Positions 48,256-61,692 are shown, counted from the first letter of the stretch. The stretch: 64,000 nt of DNA from Blastomyces gilchristii SLH14081 (GCF_000003855.2 NW_003101670.1:148841-212840), one strand, 5' to 3'. The notes: generated by a model not told the origin, from the letters alone. Numbers and translations: made by a program.

Positions 48256-49420
48256 TACTGCTACTGTAATACAATAAAATACTCTTTTATATAGAAGTGT
48301 GATATAATTCATCTCTCTCTGCAAAGATTCAGTTCTTCTTTATTTATAACTCACACTCTCTATGAATATGCAGTTCTGCAAATATTCTGCTTTCTTTCAT
48401 ATAAATACAGCTACAGGCTCATACAGTTCTTACAGTCAAAGAATTGACTGAAAACATTCATAAATCTTCTAATTTCTTTTATGTGAATACAGCTACAGGC
48501 TCATACAGTTCTTACAGTTCAAGATTTGACTGTAAATGTTCTTCTTTTTCTTATATTCTGTATGAATATGACTGTGAATTCATATAATTCTATAACACAA
48601 TGTTGTATTATCTGTGTTAAATATATTAAATGTGTTGAACATGTTATCTGTATTGAAATAAGAGATCTTACTCTCTCTTTTATAAGATTATTATCTTCTA
48701 TAAGATCTCTATTCAATACTACTTCTCTGTACTACAGAACTATCATTCTATAGCAGATTCTTTTATATTTTTAATCTATTACAGTTTTTCAATCTTCTAC
48801 AGCTTCTCTGTAATAATATATCTGTGATTTACAATCTGTCATGAGAAACAAGACCTACTCTAAATATCATTATTCTCTAGCTTTTGAGTAATTTACATTT
48901 AATCACTCATTAAATATCTCTTTTATAATATACAGAGCTTGTTATGATCACTGTGTAAGTATCAGAGCTTGAAAATGCTTCAGCAGTGCAGCTTAACTCT
49001 CTGCAGAATTCTTATAATCTGTCTCTGAGACTTCTGTAGAATCACTGCAAACACTGTAAATTTAACTAGTCTTAAAGTCATCTGAATCTTCAGCTTCATC
49101 TTTAGAAGAAAATAGTGATTCTGTGAAATCATCTGTATCTTCTACAGAAGAACTGTAACTTTCATCTTCTCTTATACTCTCTTTATGATATTTATAGTTA
49201 ACAAGATCATCTATTTACTGTCAAGCTTGCAGTCAACATTCTCTGTCTTTTGAATTTTATTATTATAGAATACACAGTTCAGACCCTTCTTCTCTTACAG
49301 ATGCATATTATGAATAAAATATTATTTAACAGACTAATTAAGTAACTAGATGTTATAATGAGAAGTTATTCTCTATATCTCTGTTAGCAGTTTTACATAC
49401 AGTTAGAAGACAGTAATAAG
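48256..49420. other. Unassigned AT-rich stretch with degenerate tandem units
   Basis: This is the flank into which the outer hAT inserted. Two units containing acagctacaggctcatacag lie about 82 bp apart (48,410 and 48,490). No coding frame or domain is convincing. It may be the 5' part of the Helitron that follows or an older repeat. Confidence 0.45.
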
Positions 49421-49428
49421 AATATGAT

Positions 49429-49934
49429 TAGACTGACCGCCGGAACTATGAATTTCATGTTTGATCTCATTTGATCTGATCTCATACATTTCTTGATGTG
49501 AATTCTGCTGAGACTAGCCATTAAAAAAACATGCAAAGTAACTATATATCAGATCTTAAAATGAAATCATGACTTTAAAAAAATGAGAAAGTGATCTCAT
49601 TTGATCTCATTTAGTCCCATTCTTGGCATAAAGTTACTATTTTTAGACATTTTAAGGTTTTTTTTAGACTATTTTTAATTTTTTAAAAAGTAACGCTTTT
49701 TGATAACACTCAAATGAGATTTAAAGTTATTTAAAGCAATAAAAATAATTTAAATTGAGAAGTGAAAATCATGGTCTCATTTGAAAAATATGATAAGAGT
49801 AGACAGTAAGTCTCACTAAGACAGTATGAAACTACTATTTAATGTTAAAACTGTGTAATGAGATCAGTCAAATTGATAATGAAACTATCAAAAAATCTGA
49901 TCCTGGTCTCAGACACGGTCACACAGTCAGTCTA
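49429..49934. mobile_element. hAT-derived MITE, copy 2 (506 bp, inverted)
   Basis: Reverse orientation to copy 1 and the same length. Flanking duplications are aatatgat (49,421-49,428) and aatataat (49,935-49,942), one G-to-A change apart. Mutated along its length. Confidence 0.92.
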
Positions 49935-50149
49935 AATATAATTCTCAGTCATCTTTCAATTACTCAGATCTGTAACAGCTCTCTTTATTATCACAGTAAT
50001 TTAACTTCTTCTCTCATTCTCATTCAATCAGATCTTCACTCAGTTCAGAATGAGAGTTTGAAGAATTTATAAGTTCAGTCAGTAAACTTAAGCATAGTCA
50101 TCTCAGTTCAGACAGTTAAATAAGTGTATCATTCAATAATATACTACAT

Positions 50150-53121
50150 TTGCAATTAAGTATCTCTGAATTTTCAACATTATCTGCAGTTCAGATTCTT
50201 GCTGCTGAGAAGACTGCTGCAGATTCATTAATAAATATAAGCAGTTCTACTGTACTTCAAGATTCAGTATTAATAACATGTAATTGAGATTATATTCAGA
50301 AGTTTTATCAATTGCTCACAGATTATACAATAAAGACTTGCAGTCACTGCAATTATATATAATTTAATTTGCATTTAAAACACATATCTGCATCTGCTAC
50401 TGTTATCTTGATAAAAATCTGAAGTCAGATAAGTCATTTTTCTTCTCAGTAGATAACAATCTAGACTCAGATAATATTTTCAATCTGTCTTCCCTTTCAC
50501 AGATTGAAGAGATGCTCATTGTCTGTATTTATGTATTTGTAAAGATTTATCAGGTTCATAAACAGTAGTACAAATACAAGAGCTATATTATTAACTTTTT
50601 ACAGAACACTGATTAAGTCTATGATACTCTATCACTGCTATTCAAAGACCTTAATCTTGTGCTTTTACAGCTGTTAAATACAAATACTGACTTCTGTCTC
50701 AGTCACTAATTCTGCTGTGATTTCACTGTCTATAAGAATACTATTATTACTTAACTTATCTTTCTCTATCACAATTATTCTGAATACTCTGATATCAGTA
50801 TTAATTAAGAAGCTGTTAATACACTGTCTGAGAAGAAGAATGTCACAGATCAGTTGATTGTTAAAGATATTAAAGATATATAGCTTGATAAAGATCTTGA
50901 TTTAGATAATATTGATAACCTCTCTAAGTGTGTAGCAGTTCTGAATATTCTTATCTATAATAATGAGATTGAGCAGCTTTATCAGAAATTTGAAGAGATA
51001 CAGAATCTGCAATTACATCTGTAATCAGATCTACAATTATAACAGTAATATCTAACAAGGTCATTCTTTTATAATATCTCTCTGAATAAATTTAATAATA
51101 CTCATCTGCTACTGTTCTGAGCTTTTTCAAGTCTTTTTTTATATGATACAGCTGAGTTTACACTTTTATATCAGTGTACTATTAATTATACTGAGTATAT
51201 CAAGTTCTTAATACAGTATAAGAATGAATGATTTATCAGACATCTCTGTTTTCATTATATGATTTTTAACACTCTATTTTGAAAGTAAGTGAGAATTTGT
51301 GACAAGTTTTAATATAGACAAAGCACTTCTTTACTTAAAGATCTTTCATTTGAGAATTTATAGATGATATTTACAGACACTATACTAGAATCTGAAGCAG
51401 TCTTATATTCAATTACTTAGTTTATCTCTAATCTACAGAGTATTTATCTGTTTTGAGGTCAGAAGTGACAGTAATTACAGAGCTATGTTAAAAATCTGAG
51501 ATCTTCTCATCTTTTTCTCACTCTTTCAGCTGCAGATTATTATTGAGATGATCTTATACAACTTCTTCTTAGATATGAAGATTGGAAAAATGAAACATCA
51601 TCTCAATGAATTAAAATATCTCATGAGAATGTTCATGACAACTCTGTAATTCTCACTCATTGATTTTATATACATTACACTACATTTAAGAAAGAGGTTT
51701 TAAATAAGAAGTTTCAAATCACTGATAACTGAAATCATTACAAGTGATAAGACTGTGAATCAACTCACAATTATAAAGTATATTGAATCAAGAATGATTA
51801 AAATTCAGAGATTGTTCAACTAACTTCTGAAGTCTGTCAAGTATTTACAGATTATTGAGACATCTTTATATCTGCAGATAACTCTTAATCTGACTGTACT
51901 ATATATTCTACAGATGAATACTCTGCAATTTCCTTGACTTCTGCAGATTATAATAATACTATTACCTTTCTTTCTTTTATAATCAATCATGTTCAATATC
52001 ATCATTGCAGTGTTAATTACTGTATTCACAAAAATAAAACTACTGATATAGAATTCTGTTGTTTTTACTTCTCTATGACAGTTCAAGACTCTTCAGTTCT
52101 TAAAAAGTCAACAGACAGTAGTTACTTTCATCTATTTTCATATCATAATAATACTCTGCTCAATAACTACAATCATACAATAATTATGAGTTAACTCATG
52201 AATATTGACATTGCTCTCTATACTGAATCTCAAGCTGTGCTTAATTATTTGATAAAATATGTCTTAAAAAGTGAGAAGAAAACAGAGTCTTACATCAATA
52301 TTATCAAGAGAGTTTTACAGACTGCTTATCAGCAGAATTCTCTACTATTTACTGTTATCAAACTGATGAATCAGCTTATTACAGAATAGAACTGATTTAT
52401 ATAAGAGATCTATCATCTGCTTTTTGATATTTCTCTTTAAAGTGATTCCTATGTTTTCATAAGTATTGACTGCTGCTCAGAGAATCAACATCAACAGATA
52501 TATAGTATTAAGAATGACATTCTTAAGTGTGAAATCTTGCTTCTCTGTAAGTACAAAGCTCAGCCTGTATTCATGAAGAATATTATGTTTTTGCAGTATT
52601 TACAGTACTATGATCATTGCTACTCAACTCAGCCTTATTTATGAACTCATGCAAATGCCTGCATGTTAATATTCTATTCAATATATAAATCAGTAAATCA
52701 TCTGAAGAATTATACTTATGTCAAGTTACACTTGCATTATTTCTTCTGTGAAATTCACAATCTTAAAGTGATTGATGATTTCATCTTCTCAGATTTTGCA
52801 GATATCTATAAGTTTTGTAAAAATGCTCACAATCATCTCTCTGATACTTACAGAAAAGATATTTCAGAATCAGAATCTGAGATTGATAATAATTTACAAT
52901 CTGAAGAATCAGAGCTTCTCAATTCTTGAAATGATCTTACAGCTCTACTACCTAATAATCTTCATAATATCACTGAGTAAAGTAAGAATTCTATCAGAAA
53001 TCACTCTCTTAATTATAAGTATAATTAATCTCTATATATTGACACTCACTCAGATCTTGATGCAGACTTTTGAAATTAAATGAAAGAGAAGCATTCTGTG
53101 AATACTACTCTTCAGTTCTCT
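50150..53121 (+). pseudogene. Helitron Rep (HUH/Y2) domain relic
   Basis: Reading in the main frame with stops tolerated gives the fungal Helitron order. First IEEMLIVCIYVFVKIYQVHK at about 50,500 (family: IEEMLI.RVH). Then a Rep region with FIRHLCFHYMIFNTLF near 51,240. The HUH motif lies near 51,760-51,775, where the second His codon appears as Tyr (HNY), a C-to-T change. The Y2 motif at 52,240-52,275, LNYLIKYVLKSEKK, keeps both catalytic tyrosines (52,246-52,248 and 52,258-52,260). The stretch 51,934-52,389 reads well. HUH endonucleases nick and join DNA in rolling-circle transposition. Inactive because of stops and the mutated His. Confidence 0.85.
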
Positions 53122-53270
53122 GACACATGTAGACTGACTGTGTGACCATGTCTGAGATCAGAATCAGATTTTTTGATAGTCTTATTACTAATTTAACTGA
53201 TCTCATTACACAGTTTTAACATTTAATAGTAGTTTCATACTGTCTCAGTGAGACTTACTGTCTACTCTTA

Positions 53271-53801
53271 TGTAACGTAGCGGAACCGAAGCGGTGGCTA
53301 GTCAGTGATGTCACATAGAGATAGTTGTTTGAGAAGCTGTATGAGTGAGCTTGACTATCTTGCTTAAATAGTGAGCTTGTAGGCTACAGAGTTATTGCAA
53401 GAATATCACAGATATAGTACTTAGTATACTAAGAAGATTGTATGAGACACACAGTAACTCTTGTATATATTTCAGTTGAAGAAAAACAAATTGCTAGCTT
53501 TTTTAATAAGAAGTCAGCATCTAGCTATTCTATATAGACAATGAGTGAATACTCTTCTTTCATTTCATGAGTAAGAATAGCTGAAGTAATACCTCAGCAG
53601 TGTCTCATTGTTAAGAAAGAGTAATCTGCTGATCTTATAGAAGTGAGGACCTTATATTCATTAATCAGATCTTTCTATAATATATCTGAATAATGTCATA
53701 GAGTGATTGAAAATCAGTTCAAACAGAATGAAATTATTCATATAAAAGTAATAAGCTGTATGAAATTACAACAGAGTCTTAACACAGCTGAGAGTGTAAT
53801 A
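53271..53801 (-). repeat. Gypsy-2 LTR (3' in element sense)
   Basis: 531 bp. The outermost 50 bp (tgtaacgtagcggaaccg...) are intact; the matching bases in the partner are mutated. The rest, including the segment matching 60,835-61,042, is mutated. Confidence 0.93.
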
Positions 53802-56299
53802 ATACTCTTCTCTTTAAGAGTATAGTCTCTATACTCTCAAGATTACTGAATTAGGAATTATCTTTATTGTATAGCAACAGTTGTCAACTGATTGACAGTA
53901 TATGTACTGTATATAATATAAAGAAATAGATGAGTTTTTCTGCTGACTGTGTAGATCTTTCTTTACTCATCTTCATTTAAATTAAATATATGATAAGTGA
54001 GTTTCTTATATATTGATTTAAAATGAGAAAAATATAGTTAATAAGTGACTTACAGATCTCTCATCATATTCTGTTCTATATATGAAATTCTCTGCAAAAG
54101 TGATGTATTTTAGAGACAAAGCTAACAGTAGTGATAGAATTTTTTGAAAAGATTCTCTTCTCTATGAAACATTTTTCTTCTTCTCTCTCTCAATTATAAT
54201 AGTGAGTGTATGAGAGTATTATTCTTGAAGAATAATAAAGGACTTATTCTGACATTTTCTAGTAAGTAAATGTCTTTGTGATGCAGCTGTGGCCTCTGTG
54301 ACTGTTAAGAAAGCCTGATTAAAGATGAAGACAGTGATGTTAACAGACTGTGAGAGCACTGCTCTCATTGTCACATCTTCTTCTTCTTCTTCTCCTGCTT
54401 CTCTTGTGACTGTAGTGATAGTCACTGTATCTTGCAGTGAGGTGTCATTCTCTCTGCTGATCAGTTTGTCTGTGTCTGATTCTTTCTCTGTCTCTCTCAT
54501 CACTGTTGCAACACCGCCTTCTCTCTCAATCAACACAGTGATGTATGACCTCATGTGATCATTTAGAGAGGATCTCAAGAAGAGCTTGATTTCAGAGACA
54601 GTGATTTTGAGAAGCTCAGTCTATAGTTTCTCTTCTGTGACACATCTGAGCCCTGCTTGAGATGCTGCTGAGTTGAGTTTACAGAGTTTCACAGTTTCTT
54701 TATCTTCTCTCTGTAAAGAGACTCTGATATGACTTCTGATCAGCATCACTACTTATCTGCACTGTACTAAGCAGCTGAAGAAGAGAGAGATCTTATATAT
54801 CTATCTCTTCTCTCACTCTCATTGTTTTTATTATATCTGTAATAATGACTTCTATCTCTCTGTAAGTATTACCTACTCTATAAGAAGATGTCATGTCAGC
54901 TCTGACAAGAAGCTCAGGTATCTAAGTAGTACAGAGTGAGAGTCTCAGAGCTTCAAGTGTTGACAGATTCTGTCAAGACTGAGAAGGTCTCTCTTACTTA
55001 TCTATAAAAGAAGATGAAAGTGTGAATCTCTGAGATAAAAAAACATCTCAGAATAACTGATCTTAAGAAGAGATTAGTCAGTACTGCTGTTAAAAGTGTC
55101 ACAGAGATCAATTACTGATTGAAGAGAATCTTGCTTTAATTAAAGTAGATAACTGAGATACTTTGTAAATTAATAAGTTGATACTTTAAGTATCTCTTAT
55201 ACTCTTCTACAGCACACTTCTCTGTGATGCTGCAGTACTAACTTCTTAACAGATAAAGATGCTAATGTCAGAGACTTCAATAGTGAAGAATGAGTTTAAT
55301 AAGAGTGTGATTATTAATAAGTAGACTCTGAGATTCTCTCTTTTTACTTTTTTAATAAGCTGTAACTTTATTAGAATAGCAGTGATCTGCAGATTGATAA
55401 TATCAATCTTTTTTATTAATTTCAAATATTTCTTTCTTTTCTTATTAACTACTTCAGAAATTTTACACTTGTGTAGTCTCATTAAACTTCTAAAAAACCT
55501 CTTTGAGAGAAAATAGAAGAAGAGTGCTACAGAGTCTATAAGACACTGACTCATCATTACAAGATTATCTCTAAAAAACTCTTTAAGAAAAATGAGAAGT
55601 CTTAAGTGACATTTCTTATTCAATATCTCTGGCATGTAATGAGATAATCTCTACTAGTTATCTTATAGCTTGTAATCTCTTTCTCAGCATTTTTCAAATA
55701 CTTAAGCAGTTCTCATAAATTCTCTGATAATAAATAATCTTCTTATTTAATAAGATATTGAAGCTTGCTGTAATATATTCACTTATTCAATATTTTCTTC
55801 ATAAGATATTCAGTATTACTCTCAATCTTGATATTATTCAGTCAAGATAACTCTGTCTCAAGACATTGCTTATAGAGCTTTAAATAGAAAATGTGAAAAA
55901 TAGAATGAATTGATTTCAATTCTGTAAGTAATTTCAACTTATATATCTACTTATTCACTACTCTTATTACTGAGAAAGATTCTAGTCACTACTTACTAAG
56001 CTTCTTACACAGTTTTATTATCTTGATATTCTTTGCTGAAAGTAGTACTTAATTCTCTATTAAGAACTTTATTAAAAGATGTTTTTAATTATAGTATTTC
56101 ATCTGCTACTTCTAAGCACAGTGAATACTTTTTATCATCTTCTTATAAATTTTGTTCAAAAGTTTCAATCTCACTTTTACTTCTAATACTGAGAGATACT
56201 TTATTCTCTGTATCTGTCTGATATTCTGACTATCTATTTCTCTCTTTGAAACATCATCTGTAATGTCACTGAGTAATGAAGAATTATATTTATAATAAG

Positions 56300-59200
56300 T
56301 ATAGAAAGAAGATATCTTTAAGATTATATTCTTTATATTATTATATATGAATTCAGTGATTAGAAGATGTTTGAGTCAATCATTTTAATAATATGAATAG
56401 AACACTCAAAGATACTGTTCTAGTGTCTGATTCTAGTGTTCAGTCTGATCATCTGTCTGTGAATGAAATATAATACTGAGAAGATGTCTTATTATAAGAT
56501 GATAGTAAAAAGCTGATTAGTATTTGCTAATGAAGAGAGATTCTTGATCTATTATTAACAATTTTAAAGCACTGTGATCATAAATGATAATATCTAAAAA
56601 TAGATCAGTTAATTCAGAGGCTTTAATCTTTTTATAAGTAGAGATATATCTGATCATCTTCATGAAGTGATCAATAATAATCAAAATTGAGTTATATTCT
56701 TTGACTCTTGTTGACTTCAGCAGATCAACTATGAAATTCATTGATAGATTCTATCATAGACTCTTTGAAACAGGCAGTGATACTAACTTGCTATATTACT
56801 TATACTGTGAGACCTTTATTCTTTGATAGATATTATAAGTCTTAATATACTCTTTAACATCTATCTAAAGCTTGTCTTAAATATATTTATGTTTTAGAAG
56901 CTTCTTAGTCTTCTCTAATCTGAAGTGTTCTATATAAGAATTATTATGATAAATTCTCAATAACTTCTGATACACTGTTCTGCTATAAGAAATGAAGACT
57001 GAATCATTCAGCAGTAGAAGTTTATATTCTTCTAGTTATCAGTGACTTGATTTCTTAGCAGTATCACTCTGCTCAGAGCCTGTCTCTTTCAAGTTTAAAC
57101 TGAATTCTTTCTTCTTTAACTTCTGAATTTAAGCTGCAGTAGAGACATCTCTCTTCTATAACTTATCAATAAATTTCAAAAGTAGTCAAGTTAAAAGATT
57201 GTAGACTGTTTCATTCTTTATCAATTCAATGATTGTAAGATATAACATAAGAAGCTCATGATCTTCAGTGTCAGTTCTCTGCAGAGACTCAGGTTTTCTT
57301 TCACCTTCTATACTGAGTTATGCAGCTGTCTCTTCAGCACTGTTTCTGAGCTTCAGAGAATTTCAATCCTCTGCAGCTAGCTTCTTCTGCAGTGATGACA
57401 GAGATTCTTTTATAGAATTCTTCTTCACATCAACAATATTATAATCAGGCTGTTTAGACAGTGTATTGACAGAATTAAGTCAATCTGAATAGTATTAAAT
57501 ATAGAAATTATACTCTGAAAGCAGCTCTGCTCATCTGACTTGATATTCTATCAAGCTCTTTATTGTTAAGAAGTAATACAGATTTATATAATCAGTGAGA
57601 ACTTACACTGAGTACTTACTACTCTGAAGATAATATCATCAGATCTTAAAGAATTTGATAATTATTAACATCTTCTGATTATGAGTATCATATCTTCTCT
57701 GCATAAGTGATAACTTCTTGAAGAAGAAGATCACTAATCTTTATTTATAGTGTTTTATAGACTCTGTGAAAAAGTCTTCTCTCACAGACAATTCATTGTC
57801 TGTTTCTTCAGAGATGATTATTCTCTGATTCTTTCAATGTTGAGAGGTCTTCAGTGTTAACTGTGAAAAGATTTCACAGATCTCATTCTCAGATGTATCA
57901 GTCTCACACTGACTGAGTAAGTCAGAGTCAAAGTGATTCAGTATTATAATATCTGTGAAAGCTTGTTTCAATTCTACAAACATCTGCACAGTGTCTTAAG
58001 TGAGAATAAACAGTCTCATTTTTCTGTCTTTCACACTTCTCTTTAACAGATCTGTAAGAGAAACAGTAATCTGTGAATATGTATAAATGAATCATCTGTA
58101 GAAATTTACAAATTCTAGAAACATCTGCATCTTGTAATATGTCTGTGATATCAGCCAGTTCTCAATGACAGAGATTCAGCTTCTGTTTATTGAAATGTTA
58201 TTTATCTCAATAATATAACCTAAGAAATTAATCTTCTGCATGTAGAATGAGCATTTTTCAGTGTTTATATAGAGGTGATACTGTCTCAAGTGACTTAACA
58301 CTTCTTGAACATGAGTATCATATTCTTTCTTCATTTTTAAGAAGATTAGAATGTTGTCTAAGTATACTATGCAGAAGATGTTGACAAGACTCTACAGTAT
58401 CTCATTTATATAGATCTGAAAGATGGCTGAAGCATTATAAAGATTAAAAGATAAAACAAGATATTCAAAATTGCTGTACTTGATATGAAAAGCTGTTTTC
58501 TAAACATTGTCTTTGTTAACTCTGATTCTATGATAGATATTCTGTATATCAATCTTTAAGAACATCTTTGCTTCAGATAATCAATCAATCATCTTATCAA
58601 TTAATAATAATGAATAGTGATTCTTAACTATCATCTTATTAAGGCCTCTGTAGTCTATACATAGGCATAGTCTATCATTCTTCTTGAGTATAAAGAGTAT
58701 AGACATCTTTGTCAGACTCTTTGATAAATGTATTCAGTTCTTTGATTGCACTTCTTCAAGATATTTGCACAGAACATTCAATTTCTTTATAAACAAGTTG
58801 TAAAGAGGTCTGTATAACACTGTTGCACTGTCTTCAAGATAAATCTTATATTATATCTTAATATCAGAAAACTTCACTGCTTCTCTTTCTGAAAAGACAT
58901 TCTTAAAATCTGTAAAGAGATGTTATGTATATCTGTCTTCAATGATGAATACTGCTGCTAATCTTATAGTGAGGATAATGACTTCTTCATCTATTCTCAA
59001 GTCTCAATCATCTACTACACAGTATATTGACTCAATCTTTTTCTCAAGATTCTTTTAATGAAACTCTTCAGATTTCTCTATCACTGTCTCTTTATTAGTG
59101 AGATGATACTGTCACATCTGAGTGACCTAGTCAATGAGAGAATTGTTTTCCCTCAATTACAGAAGATCTAGAATGATATTCTCATCTATAATATTAACTG

Positions 59201-60400
59201 TATGAAGAAGCAGACTGCTCTTCTTGAAGATTTCTTCTGAGTCTGTGATTACATACTTCACTTGAATTATGTTAAAATGATGATATTTTATTTCATCAGT
59301 AAATTTCATATGATCTGATGAGTCTATCTTCTTTTAATTCTTCATCAAAGAAAAGAAATAGAATATGAAGTTAGTATTCACTCTGAAGTTGAGTAGACAT
59401 CTCACTGATATCTTCTTATTCAGAGTATGTATTATGATTATAACATGAACTCAGAGATGTGAGAATTATCAATTCTTTAAAGTTGACTTTGAGAAGATAT
59501 CTTCTCAGTTTCTTCTCTTCTTCAGCTTCTTATAATCACTGATATAGTAATCATCAGCTCTGCAGTTAAAATAGAGATCTTTATCAAATCTTTTTTAATA
59601 TTTCTTCACAGTGAGTGAAGAATCAGAATACTTGAAATTCTTCTTTACTTTCTTCACACTGAAGCTGTCATAGTGCTGTTTAGATTCTATTATTAATTAC
59701 TTAGAAGAGATCTTGTTAATCTTTTTCTCAGAGAATTGATTATTCAAATAGATCTGAGAAGTCAGATTGACAAGCTCAGTGTAATTAATTGATAGACTCT
59801 GATATTATAATATTATTATTCATATCTTGTAAGTCAGCTTTATAAGATAAAGCTGTGTTTTTAATTGATTCAAATCATCAGTTAATTTCTCTCAATATTC
59901 TTTAAATCTTATATTGAAATTAAAAGAATTCTCATTATCTCATTAATATAATGAGTTGAACTGCTGTGCTGCTGTGAAGCTGCAGTTGTAGTAATCTTTA
60001 ATTTGATTCAGTAGAAAGTTCTTGAATTCTTCTTAAGTTATAACAGTATTGATACACTCAAGCTCTCTCTTCTTAATAGCTCAAGTAGTCACAGAGATGC
60101 CTTCAAGAAGGTTGACAGTATATATTACTTGTATCTCATAAGTATTATACTAGCTCAGATTAAGGCAGAATTTCTGTTCAAGAGTATGAATAAAGCTGTG
60201 AAATTCAGATAAGATATTTCTCTTATATCTCAGAGAATCTCTGATCTTAATCTCTCTATCTTCATGATAGATATAGATGTGTAGAGGCTGCAGTAATGAC
60301 AGAGTGATTGAAGAGCTCATGTTAAAATATACAGTGAGTTCAGAAATCTCAGATTTCTGCTGAGATAGAGATGTACACACTCTAGAGAATGATGTAGTGT
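56300..60400 (-). pseudogene. Gypsy-2 gag-pol relic
   Basis: Minus-strand order: a gag frame at 60,150-60,380, a zinc-knuckle relic near 59,520-59,575 (YFNCRADDYYISDY, Cys and His codons turned to Tyr), and a protease-like RCLLNFRVNTNFIF near 59,375 (consensus LLDSGANTNFI). Reverse transcriptase follows with IVYLDNILIFLK at 58,340-58,370 (YLDD to YLDN). The integrase zinc region reads EYIKTYNIYQRIKVSQ near 56,830, followed by the core MNFIVDLLKSTRVKEYNSIL at 56,741 and downwards. It shares the plan of Gypsy-1 but differs in LTR sequence and length. Confidence 0.88.
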
Positions 60401-60509
60401 TTTCTTCAGAGAGTGAGATCAGATTGATCTCAGTATGAGTATATAAGACTATATCAGTCTGTTAGAGTTTAACTGATTCAAATATATAATCAGGTTGAGT
60501 GATTTGAAT

Positions 60510-61042
60510 TGTAATATAATAAAACTGAAGCAGTGACTAGTTAGTAATATTATATAGAGATAGCTGTTTAAGAAGCTGTATGAGTGAGCTTGACTATCTT
60601 GCTTAAATAGTAAGCTTGTAGACTACAGAGTTATTGCAAGAATATCACAGATATGATACTTAGTATACTAAGAAGATTGTATGAGATATATAGTAACTCT
60701 TGTATATATTTCAGTTGAAGAAAAATGAATTGCTGACTTCTTTGATAAGGAGTCAGTATCTAGCTATTTTATATAGATAATAAACAGATACTCTCCTCTC
60801 ATTTCATGAGTGAGAATAGCTGAAGTGATACCTCAGCGGCATCTCATTGCCAAGGAAGAGTAATCTGCTGACCTTGTATAAAAGCAGGGTTCTTATATCT
60901 ATCAATCGGATCTTTCTATGATATATACAAATGATGTTATAGAGTGGTTGGAAACCGGTTCAGACAGGATGAAATCATCCGCATGAAAGCAATGAGCCGT
61001 GTGAAACCGCAACGGGGCCTTGGCGCGGCCGGGGGCGTGACA
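60510..61042 (-). repeat. Gypsy-2 LTR (5' in element sense)
   Basis: 533 bp. The outermost roughly 200 bp (60,835-61,042) keep cgg, ccgg and a final ggcgcggccgggggcg, while the inner part is mutated. Confidence 0.93.
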
Positions 61043-61420
61043 TCTTATCACATTTTTCAAATGAGATCATGATTTTCACTTCTCAATTTAAATTATTTTT
61101 ATTGCTTTAAATGACTTTAAATCTCATTTGAGTGTTATCAAAAAGTGTTACTTTTTAAAAAATTAAAAATAGTCTAAAAAAAACCTTAAAATGTCTAAAA
61201 ATAGTAACTTTATGTCAAGAATGAGACTAAATGAAATCAAATGAAATCACTTTCTCATTTTTTTCAAGTCCTGGTTTCATTTTAAGATCTCATATATGGT
61301 CACTTTGCATGTTTTTTTAATGACTAGTCTCAGCAGAATTCACATCAAGAAATGTATGAGATCAGATCAAATGAGATTAAATGTGAAATTCATAGTCTCA
61401 GTGATCAGTCTAGACACATG

Positions 61421-61692
61421 TGATGATTTGAAGTCAGATCAGTGACTTTTATTTGATCTCATTACAGATTATTATTATAGTTATTTTAATAAGAAGAATG
61501 AGAAATCTCTGCTAATTAATTTAGACGATAAGACTGACACTGATAAAACACATATTATTGCAGTTCTGTTCATAGCTCTGTAGAATATAGCTATAGAATA
61601 TAACTATTCTATATTAATTATTCAGACAGCTTTAACTGAAGTTATAGCTTATACAATTAACAGCTGTATCTTACACTTCTTATTTTAACTAT
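61421..61692 (+). pseudogene. Helitron helicase (PIF1-like) start, truncated
   Basis: It continues the Helitron protein after the MITE. The Walker A region reads INLDDKTDTDKTHIIAV at 61,515-61,560, where GKAGTGKT-type glycines have become Asp. IIQTALTEVIAYTINSCILH at about 61,616-61,680 corresponds to the family RTAPTGVAA...GRTLH motif Ia region. The gene ends at 61,692 where Gypsy-3 begins, so the remaining helicase motifs are missing from the window. Confidence 0.85.

Larger units (their letters stand above)
53271..61042 (-). mobile_element. Gypsy-2, Ty3/Gypsy LTR retrotransposon, degraded
   Basis: LTRs of about 531 and 533 bp, TGTAAC...GTGACA on the plus strand, flank a 6.7-kb interior. 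The 5-bp duplication tctta (53,266-53,270 and 61,043-61,047) is perfect and the empty site is visible in the other MITE copies (actcttatcac). The element points to the minus strand, with gag at the right and integrase at the left. The sequence next to 53,802 (aaagagaagagtat in the minus sense) fits a polypurine tract. About 2.5 kb between integrase and the left LTR has no assigned function. Confidence 0.94.
53130..61412. mobile_element. hAT-derived MITE, copy 3, split by Gypsy-2
   Basis: The two pieces, 53,130-53,270 and 61,043-61,412, add up to exactly 506 bp after one 5-bp duplication is removed. Perfect 8-bp duplications gacacatg flank it (53,122-53,129 and 61,413-61,420). Confidence 0.93.
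49943..61692 (+). mobile_element. Helitron fragment, split by a MITE and cut by Gypsy-3
   Basis: A Helitron Rep/helicase gene reads along the plus strand from about 50,150 to 53,121 and resumes at 61,421 after the MITE-3/Gypsy-2 insertion. The flanking 8-bp repeats gacacatg confirm that the two parts were joined. It stops at 61,692 where Gypsy-3 begins. Neither Helitron terminus (5' TC, 3' hairpin-CTRR) was identified. Confidence 0.85.
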
